DNA of 64,000 bases from Bacteroidota bacterium (GCA_023251455.1 JAHEYT010000022.1:1-64000), one strand, 5' to 3'. Positions 27,713 through 36,084 are shown, numbered from the stretch's first letter. A program made the numbers and translations. Notes: generated by a model not told the origin, from the letters alone.

Positions 27713-28252
27713 TTAGTATTTTCTTGTTTCTGGTTTTGGTTTCATTATTTCGTCCATGGCATACATGATTGCCTGCGACCGTTGCGTTCCAAACAGAACC
27801 TTCTTCCCGTTGGTTAAATAAAGCTGTAAGCCAATATTTCCGCTAACATTGTATGCTTTTTGCCATTTCCGGCCAAAACCACGACGAACACCCCAACCAC
27901 CATATTCTATAATTGGTTTGTATTTCCGGATTTCATACCGTTGAATTTCAGCTTTTGAGATCAGCATATTCTTACGAATAAGAGGAAAAAATCGGTAATG
28001 AATCCCTTCCTGATCAATCCACACCTCAAGTTTCAGTGAAAAATAAACCCAAAGCATGATACACATAAAAACAAACACTACAATCAGTACTCCATTGGGA
28101 GCAGGACTATCACCAACCTGAATACCACGAACCAGTTGCTGATAAAGTGAATAAATTGATGTGACCATGACCGGAACAGTTGTTCCCAGAATCATAACAA
28201 TCCACCACCATTGCCTGAATTGCTGCTCTTCTTTAAATAAAACTTTGTTCAT
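27713..28252 (-). CDS. Membrane protein of unknown function, SPFH-operon partner
   Basis: 179 residues. Two membrane helices near the N-terminus (WWWIVMILGTTVPVMVTSIYSLY and GVLIVVFVFMCIMLWVYFSL) are followed by a cytoplasmic beta-rich domain, EVWIDQEGIHYRFFPL, KAEIQRYEIRKYKP, YGGWGVRRGFG and GLQLYLTNGKKVLFGTQ. The layout resembles PH-like membrane proteins and probably belongs to family DUF6141, though I cannot confirm this. It is separated by 3 bases from the SPFH gene and 4 from the hydrolase gene. Confidence 0.65.
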   Translation of the reverse strand: MNKVLFKEEQQFRQWWWIVMILGTTVPVMVTSIYSLYQQLVRGIQVGDSPAPNGVLIVVFVFMCIMLWVYFSLKLEVWIDQEGIHYRFFPLIRKNMLISKAEIQRYEIRKYKPIIEYGGWGVRRGFGRKWQKAYNVSGNIGLQLYLTNGKKVLFGTQRSQAIMYAMDEIMKPKPETRKY

Positions 28253-28255
28253 TTC

Positions 28256-29104
28256 TTATTGATAGAGGGTGCCAGTATTTACAACTGGAGTGGCTTCTTT
28301 GTCGCCGCACAAAACAACCAATAAATTACTAACCATGGTTGCTTTTTTGTCTTCGTCGAGAGTTACAATCTCACGTTTGCTCAATTCGTCCAAAGCCATT
28401 TCAACCATACTTACCGCCCCTTCCACTATTTTAAACCGGGCTGCAACAATGGCGGTTGCTTGCTGACGTTTCAACATGGCCTGTGCAATTTCCTGCGCAT
28501 ATGCAATGTAATTGATGCGAGCTTCAATCACATGAATACCTGCAATATCCAACCGTTCACGAATTTCGTTTTCAAGGACAGAATTAACCTCTTCCCCACC
28601 GTCGCGAAGTGTAATTTTCGCATGGTCATCTTCAATGTTGTCATACGGATACAGGCCAGCCAACTTGCGCAAAGCGGCTTCGCTCTGCACAACGACGAAA
28701 TGCTCGTATTCGTCAACACCAAAAGCCGCACGGTATGTTTCTTCAATCTTCCAAACCAGAACCAGACCAATCATAATCGGATTCCCAAGTTTGTCATTCA
28801 CCTTAATCGGTTCGCTGTTAAAATTTCGGGCTCGAAGCGAAAATTTCTTTTTCACGAAGAATGGGTTTACCCAGAAGAACCCATTGTCCTTCAGAGTTCC
28901 TTTGTATGCTCCGAAAAGGACTAAAACATAACACTGATTCGGATCGACAGCAATAAAGCCAGGCGCCAGAAGAATAAACAAAAAGATCAGGATAACAGAC
29001 GGAACTACAATTCCAGAAACAAATCCGGTAATTGCTAAGGCCAGAAATATAAATTCTAAAACCAGGAACAAATAACCGGAACGGGCAGTAAAAGATTTTT
29101 CCAT
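28256..29104 (-). CDS. SPFH/band 7 family membrane protein
   Basis: 282 residues. Two adjacent N-terminal membrane helices (GYLFLVLEFIFLALAITGFVSG, VPSVILIFLFILLAPGFIAV) precede the SPFH domain with PNQCYVLVLFGAYKGTLKDNGFFWVNPF and LVWKIEETYRAAFGVDEYEHFVVVQSEAALRKLAGLYPYD. A coiled C-terminal part ILKRQQATAIVAARFKIVEG follows. Such stomatin-like proteins form membrane-associated oligomers and scaffolds. It starts an operon with a two-helix membrane protein, a secreted hydrolase and an Arc-like protein and has a clear promoter. Confidence 0.92.
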   Translation of the reverse strand: MEKSFTARSGYLFLVLEFIFLALAITGFVSGIVVPSVILIFLFILLAPGFIAVDPNQCYVLVLFGAYKGTLKDNGFFWVNPFFVKKKFSLRARNFNSEPIKVNDKLGNPIMIGLVLVWKIEETYRAAFGVDEYEHFVVVQSEAALRKLAGLYPYDNIEDDHAKITLRDGGEEVNSVLENEIRERLDIAGIHVIEARINYIAYAQEIAQAMLKRQQATAIVAARFKIVEGAVSMVEMALDELSKREIVTLDEDKKATMVSNLLVVLCGDKEATPVVNTGTLYQ

Positions 29105-29144
29105 ACTATCAGATTTAAATTATTTTGATATTATATTGATATCA

Positions 29145-29175
29145 CAAATATAAATAAAAAAAGCACCTTTGTCAA
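29145..29175 (-). promoter_or_regulatory. Bacteroidota-type promoter of the SPFH operon
   Basis: On the minus strand TTG is followed after 20 bases by TATATTTG, matching the TTG-N19-21-TAnnTTTG consensus of the primary sigma factor of Bacteroidota. The start codon is about 40 bases downstream. Confidence 0.65.
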
Positions 29176-29196
29176 GATGCTTTTAAATATATAATC

Positions 29197-29233
29197 GGCA
29201 AAACGATTTGCTATTATTTGTTAAAACGATTTG
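29197..29233 (+). repeat. Two direct copies of AAAACGATTTG (candidate element-end sites)
   Basis: GGCAAAACGATTTGCTA at 29197 and AAAACGATTTG at 29223 are spaced 23 bases apart. The reverse strand at 43217-43233 has GGCAAAACAAATTGCTA, 15 of 17 identical to the first, with another partial copy at 43286. They bracket the accessory block as an inverted pair. Confidence 0.4.
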
Positions 29234-29259
29234 TCGTTGAAACGCACACGGATCATCTT

Positions 29260-29307
29260 ATCTAAAAGAAATAGAGCAGTATTGTTACCGCCCTATTTCT
29301 TTTAGAT
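29260..29307 (-). terminator. Hairpin at the end of the RelA/SpoT-domain gene
   Basis: Perfect 15-base arms ATCTAAAAGAAATAG / CTATTTCTTTTAGAT around an 18-base loop. The inner edge overlaps the stop codon of the gene at 29302. It lacks a long U-run, so it may stabilise the mRNA end as much as terminate it. Confidence 0.6.
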
Positions 29308-30330
29308 GTCCTTGTTAGAATACCCCAATGATGAAAAAACTTCACTTAAAACATCTTGTTCGAATTTCCAAGATTCCTTCAGTTTGTAACCTAATCTTTG
29401 TATAATAAAGAACATCAAAAGAAGAACTACCGGTTGTTGTCTTAAATGAGACTTTAGCGACTCAACAGCGATCCGTATTTCTTTTTTGTGATTTCTTAAA
29501 ACTTCAACAACATTTTCTAATGTATATTTTGACGGCAATTCAACAACATTAAATATTTCCTTAGAAATGGCAAAATCAACATCATTAAAATTAAAAGGTA
29601 ATTCTAATATTTCATTTGAAAAAGAAATAAGTTGTCTAACTATGTTTTTTTCATTTTGCGATTGGGTAACCATGTGATTATTTGCTGAAATAAAATATTC
29701 ATCAGTTATTTCCATAAGAGCCATAGATTTTGCCATAATTCTTTTTAGATCATTATCATATTCAAACTCTCCTTTATATATTGTATCATGGCTAATCTGA
29801 GCCCAAGCATGCTGAAGTAAAGTTTTTAATTGGACTTCGCAAACATACAAATCCAGATCTTCTTCAATTATTTCATCTATAAAAATGACACTCAGGGGTC
29901 TCAATAAAACATGCACAGCGCAATATGAGAATTTCTCAGCATCTAAATTAAATGAATATTCGTCTTTTATTTCAACGATTGACCAAACTTCTTTGTTTGA
30001 AATTATAGCATCTTTTATTAAATCTTGTTCTTTTTTTGATGTTACTACTATTCTAGTGCGTACTTTATCAGTTATTTCTTTTAACGGATCTTTGTATTTC
30101 TTATCTCTATAAAAAGCTTTTTTTAAAATAGAATCATCAGATTTAAGACAAAAATTTGGTGGAATCTCCAGGTTAATATCCTTATTAAAACCGTCCAAAG
30201 AGTTCATTAATTCATTTAACTTATGGTCGAAAGCTTGTCCAACTAATTCTAAATTAGGTTTTAGACTTTCGAAACTTGAAATGAATATTTGCTCTTTAAG
30301 CTTCTCTTCCATAAGGCTCTCCTTTAACAA
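29302..30330 (-). CDS. RelA/SpoT-domain protein (putative (p)ppGpp synthetase-like)
   Basis: 342 residues. Residues ~20-200 fit the RelA_SpoT synthetase domain: a leading helix, KKYKDPLKEITDKVRTRIVVTS, FSYCAVHVLL, and the best-conserved block CEVQLKTLLQHAWAQISHDTIYKGEFEYD, where the Glu of E-x-Q is catalytic. The Asp of the first block is kept, but the usual D-x-x-G-x-R glycine is lost and the G-Y-x-S-x-H segment reads SYCAVH. A helical C-terminal tail of ~140 residues is added. It may make an alarmone or related nucleotide, or be a changed derivative. It overlaps the nucleoid-protein gene by ~35 bases (17 if MEEKL at 30312 is the start), so the two are translationally coupled. Confidence 0.8.
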   Translation of the reverse strand: MLKESLMEEKLKEQIFISSFESLKPNLELVGQAFDHKLNELMNSLDGFNKDINLEIPPNFCLKSDDSILKKAFYRDKKYKDPLKEITDKVRTRIVVTSKKEQDLIKDAIISNKEVWSIVEIKDEYSFNLDAEKFSYCAVHVLLRPLSVIFIDEIIEEDLDLYVCEVQLKTLLQHAWAQISHDTIYKGEFEYDNDLKRIMAKSMALMEITDEYFISANNHMVTQSQNEKNIVRQLISFSNEILELPFNFNDVDFAISKEIFNVVELPSKYTLENVVEVLRNHKKEIRIAVESLKSHLRQQPVVLLLMFFIIQRLGYKLKESWKFEQDVLSEVFSSLGYSNKDI

Positions 30331-31384
30331 GGATTAAAGAATTACCACCAGAATTTGTTCTCAATAATTCATTTAGTGCTTCCTCCGAAATAATAGGAAT
30401 AACCTGAACATTTCTATCAAATGTATCTTCGGGCCCTTCGATTCTTACTTTATTAGGAAAAAAAACTTTCTTTGTTTTTAATGAAAAATCAAGTAATGTC
30501 GTATTTTTCACGAATGGTCTTGGATAGTCAATTAGAATTTGAGTTGAAAAATTTTGTTTTATATCATCATTCCTGCTAAAAAATCTATCTCTAATCGATT
30601 CAGGGTCAATTATATCTGAAACATCATATTTCATAGTATTCCTCATCAGCGATGTCAATTCGATTCTTTCAATAGGATTTTCAATTTGATCATAAATGAA
30701 GTCGTTAACTTGATCATAAAACCTTCTGGTTAAAATCTTATCATTGGAATTTAAATCAAGTCCGAGAAAGTCTTTAGAAAAGAATTCCGCAGGATTCAGT
30801 GTCGGATTAAATTGATTATCAAACAGCAAGCTAGAATATAAGTTATTGGGGAATGATTCATTGGCATTATTTTCTTCATAAATTATTCCTAGTTTGTAAA
30901 ATTTAGTTGATGGCGAAAGAAATATATCTTCAACAAATTGAATATCAACTTTACCATTTGTATGCTTTAAGGAAAGCGCATTATGTACCTCCGCTTTTAA
31001 CGCTATGACAAAATTTTCCTCGTTAAAGCTTTTACCCTTAATAATGAAAATATATCCTCCTGGGATATTTGACCTCTTTTGACTTTTCGCAAGCCTTTGC
31101 GCAATTCCTTTAGAATGTGAAATAAAATCACCATTATTCTTAATTATATCATCTACATACCTAAAAAAACTATCTTCATTAAAATCAGAAATCTTTAATT
31201 GAAATGATTTTGATTCAATGCCAATAGCATTGTTAATTCTTTTCTTTAAAAGTTCAACAATTCTGGCCTCTAAATCCAATGTTTCATTTTCAAACTCGCA
31301 AATTGAATGCTGTTGATCTCGTTGTTTTTTAAAAATTGTATGTACTACAATTTTTAAAAAGTTAGTCTGTGTGATGTTGATCAT
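30296..31384 (-). CDS. NdpA/YejK-like nucleoid-associated protein
   Basis: 362 residues. The middle block AEFFSKDFLGLDLNSNDKILTRRFYDQVNDF and the C-terminal LLDFSLKTKKVFFPNKVRIEGPEDTF line up by eye with E. coli YejK (ADFFMDFLGAS..., INFDAMLLGERIFWDPA...). The N-terminal part with NIPGGYIFIIKG also fits. Family members bind DNA and sit on the nucleoid. Here the gene is AT-rich, isolated from typical neighbours, and coupled to a RelA/SpoT-domain gene, which suggests an accessory rather than a housekeeping role. The family call is from remembered sequences only. Confidence 0.68.
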   Translation of the reverse strand: MINITQTNFLKIVVHTIFKKQRDQQHSICEFENETLDLEARIVELLKKRINNAIGIESKSFQLKISDFNEDSFFRYVDDIIKNNGDFISHSKGIAQRLAKSQKRSNIPGGYIFIIKGKSFNEENFVIALKAEVHNALSLKHTNGKVDIQFVEDIFLSPSTKFYKLGIIYEENNANESFPNNLYSSLLFDNQFNPTLNPAEFFSKDFLGLDLNSNDKILTRRFYDQVNDFIYDQIENPIERIELTSLMRNTMKYDVSDIIDPESIRDRFFSRNDDIKQNFSTQILIDYPRPFVKNTTLLDFSLKTKKVFFPNKVRIEGPEDTFDRNVQVIPIISEEALNELLRTNSGGNSLILVKGEPYGREA

Positions 31385-31489
31385 GATTTAATTTTTAGTT
31401 GTATCGTTTGATAGTTATGGTAATTAACTTGGGAAAAGCGATCAGTCTGCTAAAATAATAACATCACAATAACAACAATCTACACTTAT

Positions 31490-31501
31490 TAAAGCAGATT
31501 T
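31490..31501 (-). repeat. Candidate left terminal inverted repeat of the Mu-like element
   Basis: Reading outward on the minus strand, AAATCTGCTTTA is followed 11 bases later by TTGTTG. The same 12 bases and TTGTTG at the same offset are found reading outward at 42598-42609. Confidence 0.45.
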
Positions 31502-31730
31502 AAGTATCAAAATTATTTCTTGATTCTACTAAATTAAATCTTTTTTCAATCATAATAGCTGTATATGACAATAATAATATTTTAAACTTCATTAAGCACT
31601 ATTACTTAATGCACAGCAAATTATCTTTATAGGAATAAATAAGCTTCTGTCCTAGTGAAAAATAGAGCTGACACACCTTTATTTTTAAGCCTGGGGCTTA
31701 GAAACTCACTAATGAGGAGTTGGAGCCAAT

Positions 31731-31758
31731 AAAAAAGAGCCGAATAAATCGGCTCTTT
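31731..31758 (-). terminator. Terminator of the MuA-MuB operon
   Basis: AAAGAGCCGA / TCGGCTCTTT with a 5-base loop; on the minus strand TTTTTT follows. It lies ~140 bases after the MuB stop. Confidence 0.88.
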
Positions 31759-31899
31759 GCGGGTTAATCCTGATATGCTTTTGTAAAACGCTTTTGTCCC
31801 CATCGCCCGCTAGGTGTTGGCTAAACTTACCGACACAACAGAACTTGAACAAATATATTGAATTATTTAATCATGAAATAGTTTCGTGTATTCGTTAGC

Positions 31900-32796
31900 C
31901 TAACTTAGGATCAGCAAACTCTCTGCCCTTCGAAGGCCACCAATGCCGCCGTTATTGTCGTTAATCAGACACCGGCTGATGATCCGGTTCATTTGTTCGC
32001 TTGGACAATTATTCGCCTCTAAAACGTCAGAAATAAGCTTCTTATAAAAGTTGCTTCTTTCTCTTTGATCAATTGGAACTATGCGAGTGAATTTTTCGCT
32101 AAACCGGCTAAAAATTTCAGCGTATCCAACAGTTCTGTTACTTATCCCTCGTTCAATTTTAGCGCGTAACCCATCAGCACCCATCATGTACCAACCTACA
32201 AACCCCTCGGTCGCATTCCAAAATTCTTTCAATTCAAGAAAGGCCTGATATTCCAAGTCTCCCGCCTCGTCAATAATCAAAATGGGTTTATTCATCGTCT
32301 TTAAATGTATTTTCAACGATGTTTTAACGTCATAATAACGCCCTTTAAATTCAGTTCCAACGCTTTTTGCGATCAGGCGAATAAACTGAGTTTTAGTTTT
32401 TGCCTGTGAACAATCGATGTAAAAACAGTTTTTTAAAGTTCTGGCAATGTACTTAGCTGAGTATGTTTTGCCAATTCCGCAATCATCAACAAAAATTCTG
32501 GCTTTGCTATTGATTTTACAGAAAATAATTTCTTCCTCAATTATCTTAAACACATCCGTTTTTGCTGTTTTCCACTTCCTGCTATCAAGCAAAACGTCAA
32601 ACTCCTGAGCAAGTAACAACCATTTTAAAGGCGACAATACACCTTCTCTTTCTCCGTTGTGAATTCGCGTAAAAATTGCCCCTGACAGACCATACATTCT
32701 GGCAAACTGACCGTTTGTGCCGTCAAAATTACGACGCCGCAACATCATAGCCTCGTAAACTCTTTCTTTAATTTCGGGTGTAATTGTGATAGCCAT
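31900..32796 (-). CDS. MuB-like AAA+ ATPase, transposition target protein
   Basis: 298 residues. A helical N-terminal DNA-binding region (GTNGQFARMYGLSGAIFTRIHNG) precedes the ATPase with Walker A DDCGIGKTYSA (~residue 103) and Walker B PILIIDEAGD (~175), then a sensor-type region NRTVGYAEIFSRFSEKFTRIV. In Mu and related elements MuB binds DNA, selects targets and stimulates MuA. It follows the MuA gene by 14 bases. It is intact, so the transposition machinery looks complete. Confidence 0.9.
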   Translation of the reverse strand: MAITITPEIKERVYEAMMLRRRNFDGTNGQFARMYGLSGAIFTRIHNGEREGVLSPLKWLLLAQEFDVLLDSRKWKTAKTDVFKIIEEEIIFCKINSKARIFVDDCGIGKTYSAKYIARTLKNCFYIDCSQAKTKTQFIRLIAKSVGTEFKGRYYDVKTSLKIHLKTMNKPILIIDEAGDLEYQAFLELKEFWNATEGFVGWYMMGADGLRAKIERGISNRTVGYAEIFSRFSEKFTRIVPIDQRERSNFYKKLISDVLEANNCPSEQMNRIISRCLINDNNGGIGGLRRAESLLILS

Positions 32797-32810
32797 AACT
32801 TGGTTCTTTG

Positions 32811-34877
32811 TTAAAATCTATCTTTTAAACTCATATTAAATGGTGTTGAAATAGTCTTAAAAATATCATCTTCATCTTCAACGTCTTCCATGATCTCTAC
32901 TGGCCCAATACGTTCTGTAATTGGTTTTCGTAATCCTGTAATCTGAAATTTATTATTTAGTGTCTTTGGCGTATTGTCGATCACGGTTACTTTTTCGATC
33001 GCTTTTTTCCTGCGGTTGATATATCCATCAATTGAGGATACATATTTTGCCATCGCTTCATAGTTGAAAAGATCGTCGGGTGTGCGTTCAATCTGAGCCT
33101 TATTGTGAGCCGGTTTAGCTACGGCCTCACAAACACATCGGTCGGTACCGCGCAAATAGACCAGAGCTTTCATTATATGGCCATCGTTGCCATCGAGCCA
33201 GTAAACATCAAGCTCTTTTCCTTCAATTTGTTCAATAATTCCGGTTAATCGGTTGCTATAAACAATTCGTCCATTTTCGCCAATCAGGTACTTTTTATTA
33301 TTCAGCTTAATCTGACCGACATTGCATGATGTTTCTGTCTTATGTCCAAGGTAAGGAAGGAAAGCGCGCCAGTTTGTTGGTTTTACTTCAGGGTTTTGTG
33401 TTTCCAGAAATACTTCCCATCTGGTTTTACCTTTTATTTTGGAGTGTTCCATGTTATTCCAGGTTTCAATGTCTTTCAAACAACCTTCAGCCAGTAAATC
33501 GTAAGGCACAATAGGTTGCGGTTTTGCTCCAGCCTGATTCGATTCTGAAAGAGCAAACGGACGAGCCAACCAGCCTTCACGCTCTTTCTCCAAATCGTAA
33601 CGTAATGGACGGTAATAAGCTTCAATTCGTTTTCCGCGGGCATTATTGGCTTCAATATGTATGTATTGAAACATGGAGCCTTCCTGAAGGAAAGTATTCA
33701 GGAATGAGCTGTTTAAACTCATTTCACCCTCTAATTCTGCCGGAAGGTTCAAACCCCATCCGGTATAGTTGCGAACCATTTGACGGTAAAAATCAATGAT
33801 AATTCCCTCTTTGGTTTGTCCGTAAACCCATGTTGTGAAGGCTTCAGAGCCCAAATCAATCGCATTGTAAAACCACATGCGCTTACCTTTGGCATATTCG
33901 AATGGTGGCTGACGGTCATCAATAGAAATGATTGAGTTAGCAAACTTAGGCTGTATCATGTCGTGGTATGGTCTAAATTTCGACATCCAAACCTGACGAT
34001 TTCCGGAGCGAATGGTATGTGTTCCAACTTTCGAAGACCATTTAGATAAATAACTTTTAATTGTTGATTGAGATAGTTTTGGGAACTCCCCCGGATCGTA
34101 AATTTCGCCGGTTCCGTTGTTTATTACTTCAACATATCCGGATAGAAAACCATCGTACTGGCGTGAGATCTTTGTGGCTGTTGGTTTATCCGTTTGATAG
34201 GAAAACATCGAATCAAGCAACTCCTTAACTCGTTCGTCGAGCTTAACCGCCGATTTATTACAGAAATTGCCGTGAATCAATGCCTCATAACCTTCCTTTT
34301 TGTAGTCTTTCATTTTGCGTTGTAAGGCGGTTGAGCTTTCGGGTAGTGTATGTGGCCGAATAACTTTAAACCGGTTACATTCGCTCGAAACGATTTGCCA
34401 GGTTCCTCTTATGCTTCCTCTTAAATTGCGTCTAAGCGCAATACGTTTAGAATGTACACGTTCAACACAATTAAGAACAGACGCGTTTAAAGTACATTCG
34501 TCGATAATATTACCTGGCAACAATTTCCCATCATTAATTCGATAATTGATAAAATATTCATAAGCGGCAAGGTCTTTTTCAAAATGCTTTTCAAAAATTG
34601 ACTTTTTAGGTTGATGCTCTGGATTTCCAAAAGCCTGAATAAGTATTTTTTGCCACGAGGGTGGTACTGTTTCAAAAGTAATTAGCATCGGAGTATTAGG
34701 GCCACGCATACGAGAACGTTTTATATAACCCTTTTCAATTCTTTTTTGGAGTCCTCTTTCTCCAATTAATTGCAAACTTTCATTATCGGCGCTTTTTCCC
34801 GAAATAAGATAACGAGCTTTTACGCAAAGTTCACCGTTATAGTATTCAAAAGGTTTCCCAGATAATTCGTAATTCAT
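32811..34877 (-). CDS. MuA-like DDE transposase
   Basis: 688 residues. The N-terminal part has DNA-binding domains (RGLQKRIEKGYIKRSRMRG, then a Mu-type HTH region); the integrase core begins near residue 300 with SIISIDDRQPP, DLGSEAFTTWVYG and YIHIEANNARGKRIEAYYRPLRYDLEKEREGWLARPFA (~410-440), and a Mu-type C-terminal beta-barrel follows (WEVFLETQNP, NNKKYLIGENGRIVY). The second catalytic acid of D-D-E proteins is often in a DN motif; here the aligned spot is NN, so the residue assignment is open. The protein pairs and joins element ends during transposition. A hairpin unit precedes the gene. Confidence 0.92.
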   Translation of the reverse strand: MNYELSGKPFEYYNGELCVKARYLISGKSADNESLQLIGERGLQKRIEKGYIKRSRMRGPNTPMLITFETVPPSWQKILIQAFGNPEHQPKKSIFEKHFEKDLAAYEYFINYRINDGKLLPGNIIDECTLNASVLNCVERVHSKRIALRRNLRGSIRGTWQIVSSECNRFKVIRPHTLPESSTALQRKMKDYKKEGYEALIHGNFCNKSAVKLDERVKELLDSMFSYQTDKPTATKISRQYDGFLSGYVEVINNGTGEIYDPGEFPKLSQSTIKSYLSKWSSKVGTHTIRSGNRQVWMSKFRPYHDMIQPKFANSIISIDDRQPPFEYAKGKRMWFYNAIDLGSEAFTTWVYGQTKEGIIIDFYRQMVRNYTGWGLNLPAELEGEMSLNSSFLNTFLQEGSMFQYIHIEANNARGKRIEAYYRPLRYDLEKEREGWLARPFALSESNQAGAKPQPIVPYDLLAEGCLKDIETWNNMEHSKIKGKTRWEVFLETQNPEVKPTNWRAFLPYLGHKTETSCNVGQIKLNNKKYLIGENGRIVYSNRLTGIIEQIEGKELDVYWLDGNDGHIMKALVYLRGTDRCVCEAVAKPAHNKAQIERTPDDLFNYEAMAKYVSSIDGYINRRKKAIEKVTVIDNTPKTLNNKFQITGLRKPITERIGPVEIMEDVEDEDDIFKTISTPFNMSLKDRF

Positions 34878-34918
34878 TTTTCTTTTTGGTAAGTGGCTAT
34901 AAGTCTTATTGTATCATC

Positions 34919-34950
34919 AGAACTCGGTTCCGGTCAGAGAACCGAGTTCT
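34919..34950. repeat. Hairpin unit 1 with GGTCAG loop, upstream of MuA
   Basis: AGAACTCGGTTC / GAACCGAGTTCT, a perfect 12-base stem, loop CGGTCAGA. It is preceded by AGTGGCTATAAG, which is close to GTGGCTAAAGG beside the hairpin at 36055. T-rich sequence follows on the plus strand, opposite to gene direction. Confidence 0.75.
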
Positions 34951-34983
34951 TTATAAGTCAATTACATGTTACAACGCCGATTA

Positions 34984-35469
34984 TTAACCGTCATGAAGCT
35001 TTTGTCCGCCATAAAAGGCTTGTTTTATCTCTGATGAATTATAAGAGTTAATTGATTCAGAAATATCTTTTTCAATAGATAAAAATTCTTTTCTTTTCTT
35101 TTTGAAATCGCGACATATAGCTCTAAGTTTATTGACGGGGATCTCATCAAAGAATCTCATTCCGCTTTCACTGATTGCTATAATTTTTGCGGCATCAATG
35201 TTTCTTTCTTTGCCGAATAAATCTAACCATGATACTATTGAATCGATGGTTTTTATTCTCATTGTTTCAGTTTCAGGGGCTTTAGGGTTTAATATGTATT
35301 CAAACCTTAAACAAAAATCAGTCAACGTCTCGTTATCCATATCCATCGGACTATTTTTAACCAGAACGTTAATCTCATCGCTCGTAATTCCTTCCTGATT
35401 CAACCGTCGTAAAAGGACATAATATCTCTTTACTAGTTGATTGTGGTTAATTTCATCTAGCATTTTCAT
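34984..35469 (-). CDS. Uncharacterised phage-type protein upstream of MuA
   Basis: 161 residues, predicted largely helical (NHNQLVKRYYVLLRRLNQEGITSDEINVLVKN, then IKTIDSIVSWLDLFGKE, and a lysine-rich helix FKKKRKEFLSIEKDISESI). There is no motif I recognise; the position just before MuA in the operon suggests an early regulatory or DNA-associated role, but nothing in the sequence proves this. It is on the same strand as all genes of the element. Confidence 0.6.
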   Translation of the reverse strand: MKMLDEINHNQLVKRYYVLLRRLNQEGITSDEINVLVKNSPMDMDNETLTDFCLRFEYILNPKAPETETMRIKTIDSIVSWLDLFGKERNIDAAKIIAISESGMRFFDEIPVNKLRAICRDFKKKRKEFLSIEKDISESINSYNSSEIKQAFYGGQKLHDG

Positions 35470-35503
35470 ATTATTTATTTAAATGGAACTTCTCTATTTT
35501 TAA

Positions 35504-35545
35504 GATTCCGGGGCCGCCCTGAGAATCGGCGGTTATCCCGGAATC
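35504..35545. repeat. Double hairpin between the 141- and 161-residue genes
   Basis: GATTCCGGG / CCCGGAATC encloses CCGCC / GGCGG. It differs in sequence from the three GGTCAG-loop hairpins but occupies the same type of intergenic position. Confidence 0.7.
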
Positions 35546-35579
35546 ATTGCTAAAAAATGCTGTTTAAACGGCGTTTAAA

Positions 35580-35933
35580 TTACCCTACCTTTTTGAGTGC
35601 CTGAAATACAAGGTTTGTGCTGTTCGTTGCCGGTTCTGTCTCAATCAGGCTCAAGGCCTCCCTTATTCCTGTTTTTTGTTTGTCTGTTAAGTTTTTCGGC
35701 AGTTTGACGTGTCTCTCTTCAACGGAAAACGCTCTTTCGGTTTGGTCATCGTTAAGTAACATTTCTTCCAGCAAGTTCATCGCCCAAAAAATCTCACCAT
35801 TCTGAGGCGGATAATCATTAAAATTATAACATTGGACCAGCCTTACTATACTAAGTTGCATGTTCAATAATGAGCTGGAGTCTCCTGATAGGGTCACTGT
35901 AATTTTTAGGTTTTCTTTGTCTAATTCAACCAT
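35580..35933 (-). CDS. Uncharacterised protein of the Mu-like operon
   Basis: The ORF opens at 36005, but MVELDKENLKITVTLSGDSSSLL at 35933 is a more natural start for a ~117-residue protein. The N-terminal part has beta-strand character, and the C-terminal part is helical (KLPKNLTDKQKTGIREALSLIE, TNLVFQALKKVG). No family recognised. It lies between the tape-measure and MuA blocks. The extended start at 36005 remains possible. Confidence 0.55.
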   Translation of the reverse strand: MVELDKENLKITVTLSGDSSSLLNMQLSIVRLVQCYNFNDYPPQNGEIFWAMNLLEEMLLNDDQTERAFSVEERHVKLPKNLTDKQKTGIREALSLIETEPATNSTNLVFQALKKVG

Positions 35934-36054
35934 GATTTTTAATCTTTTAGGTAAGTAATTCAGTTGTTTTGCTATATTTGTATTGGATTTATAATTTTCA
36001 TTCATTTGTTTTTAGGTGAGTGGCTAAAGGTTGGGTTTAAGAGTTTACCATGAT

Positions 36055-36082
36055 AAAGCGGTTCCGGTCAGGGAAGCGCTTT
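36055..36082. repeat. Hairpin unit 2 with GGTCAG loop, downstream of tape measure
   Basis: AAAGCG-TTCC / GGAA-CGCTTT with one bulged pair and loop GGTCAG, followed on the plus strand by TTTTT. The orientation fits a terminator for antisense (plus-strand) transcription rather than for the genes. GTGGCTAAAGG and ACCATGA lie just before it. Confidence 0.75.
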
Positions 36083-36084
36083 TT

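Larger units (their letters stand above)
31385..31899. other. 515-base AT-rich non-coding gap between NdpA-like gene and MuB
   Basis: No ORF of note is found. It contains the terminator of the Mu-like operon (31731-31758), the candidate end repeat TAAAGCAGATTT (31490-31501) and a quasi-palindrome TGTTGGCTAAAC...ACACAACA near 31814-31840. It probably includes one end of the Mu-like element. Confidence 0.6.

Noticed and set aside
31801-31845. CGCCCGCTAGGTGTTGGCTAAAC as a tRNA remnant or attachment site
   Set aside because: It shows a short TGTTG/CAACA inverted word, but no tRNA arm structure and no matching second copy at the other side of the element.
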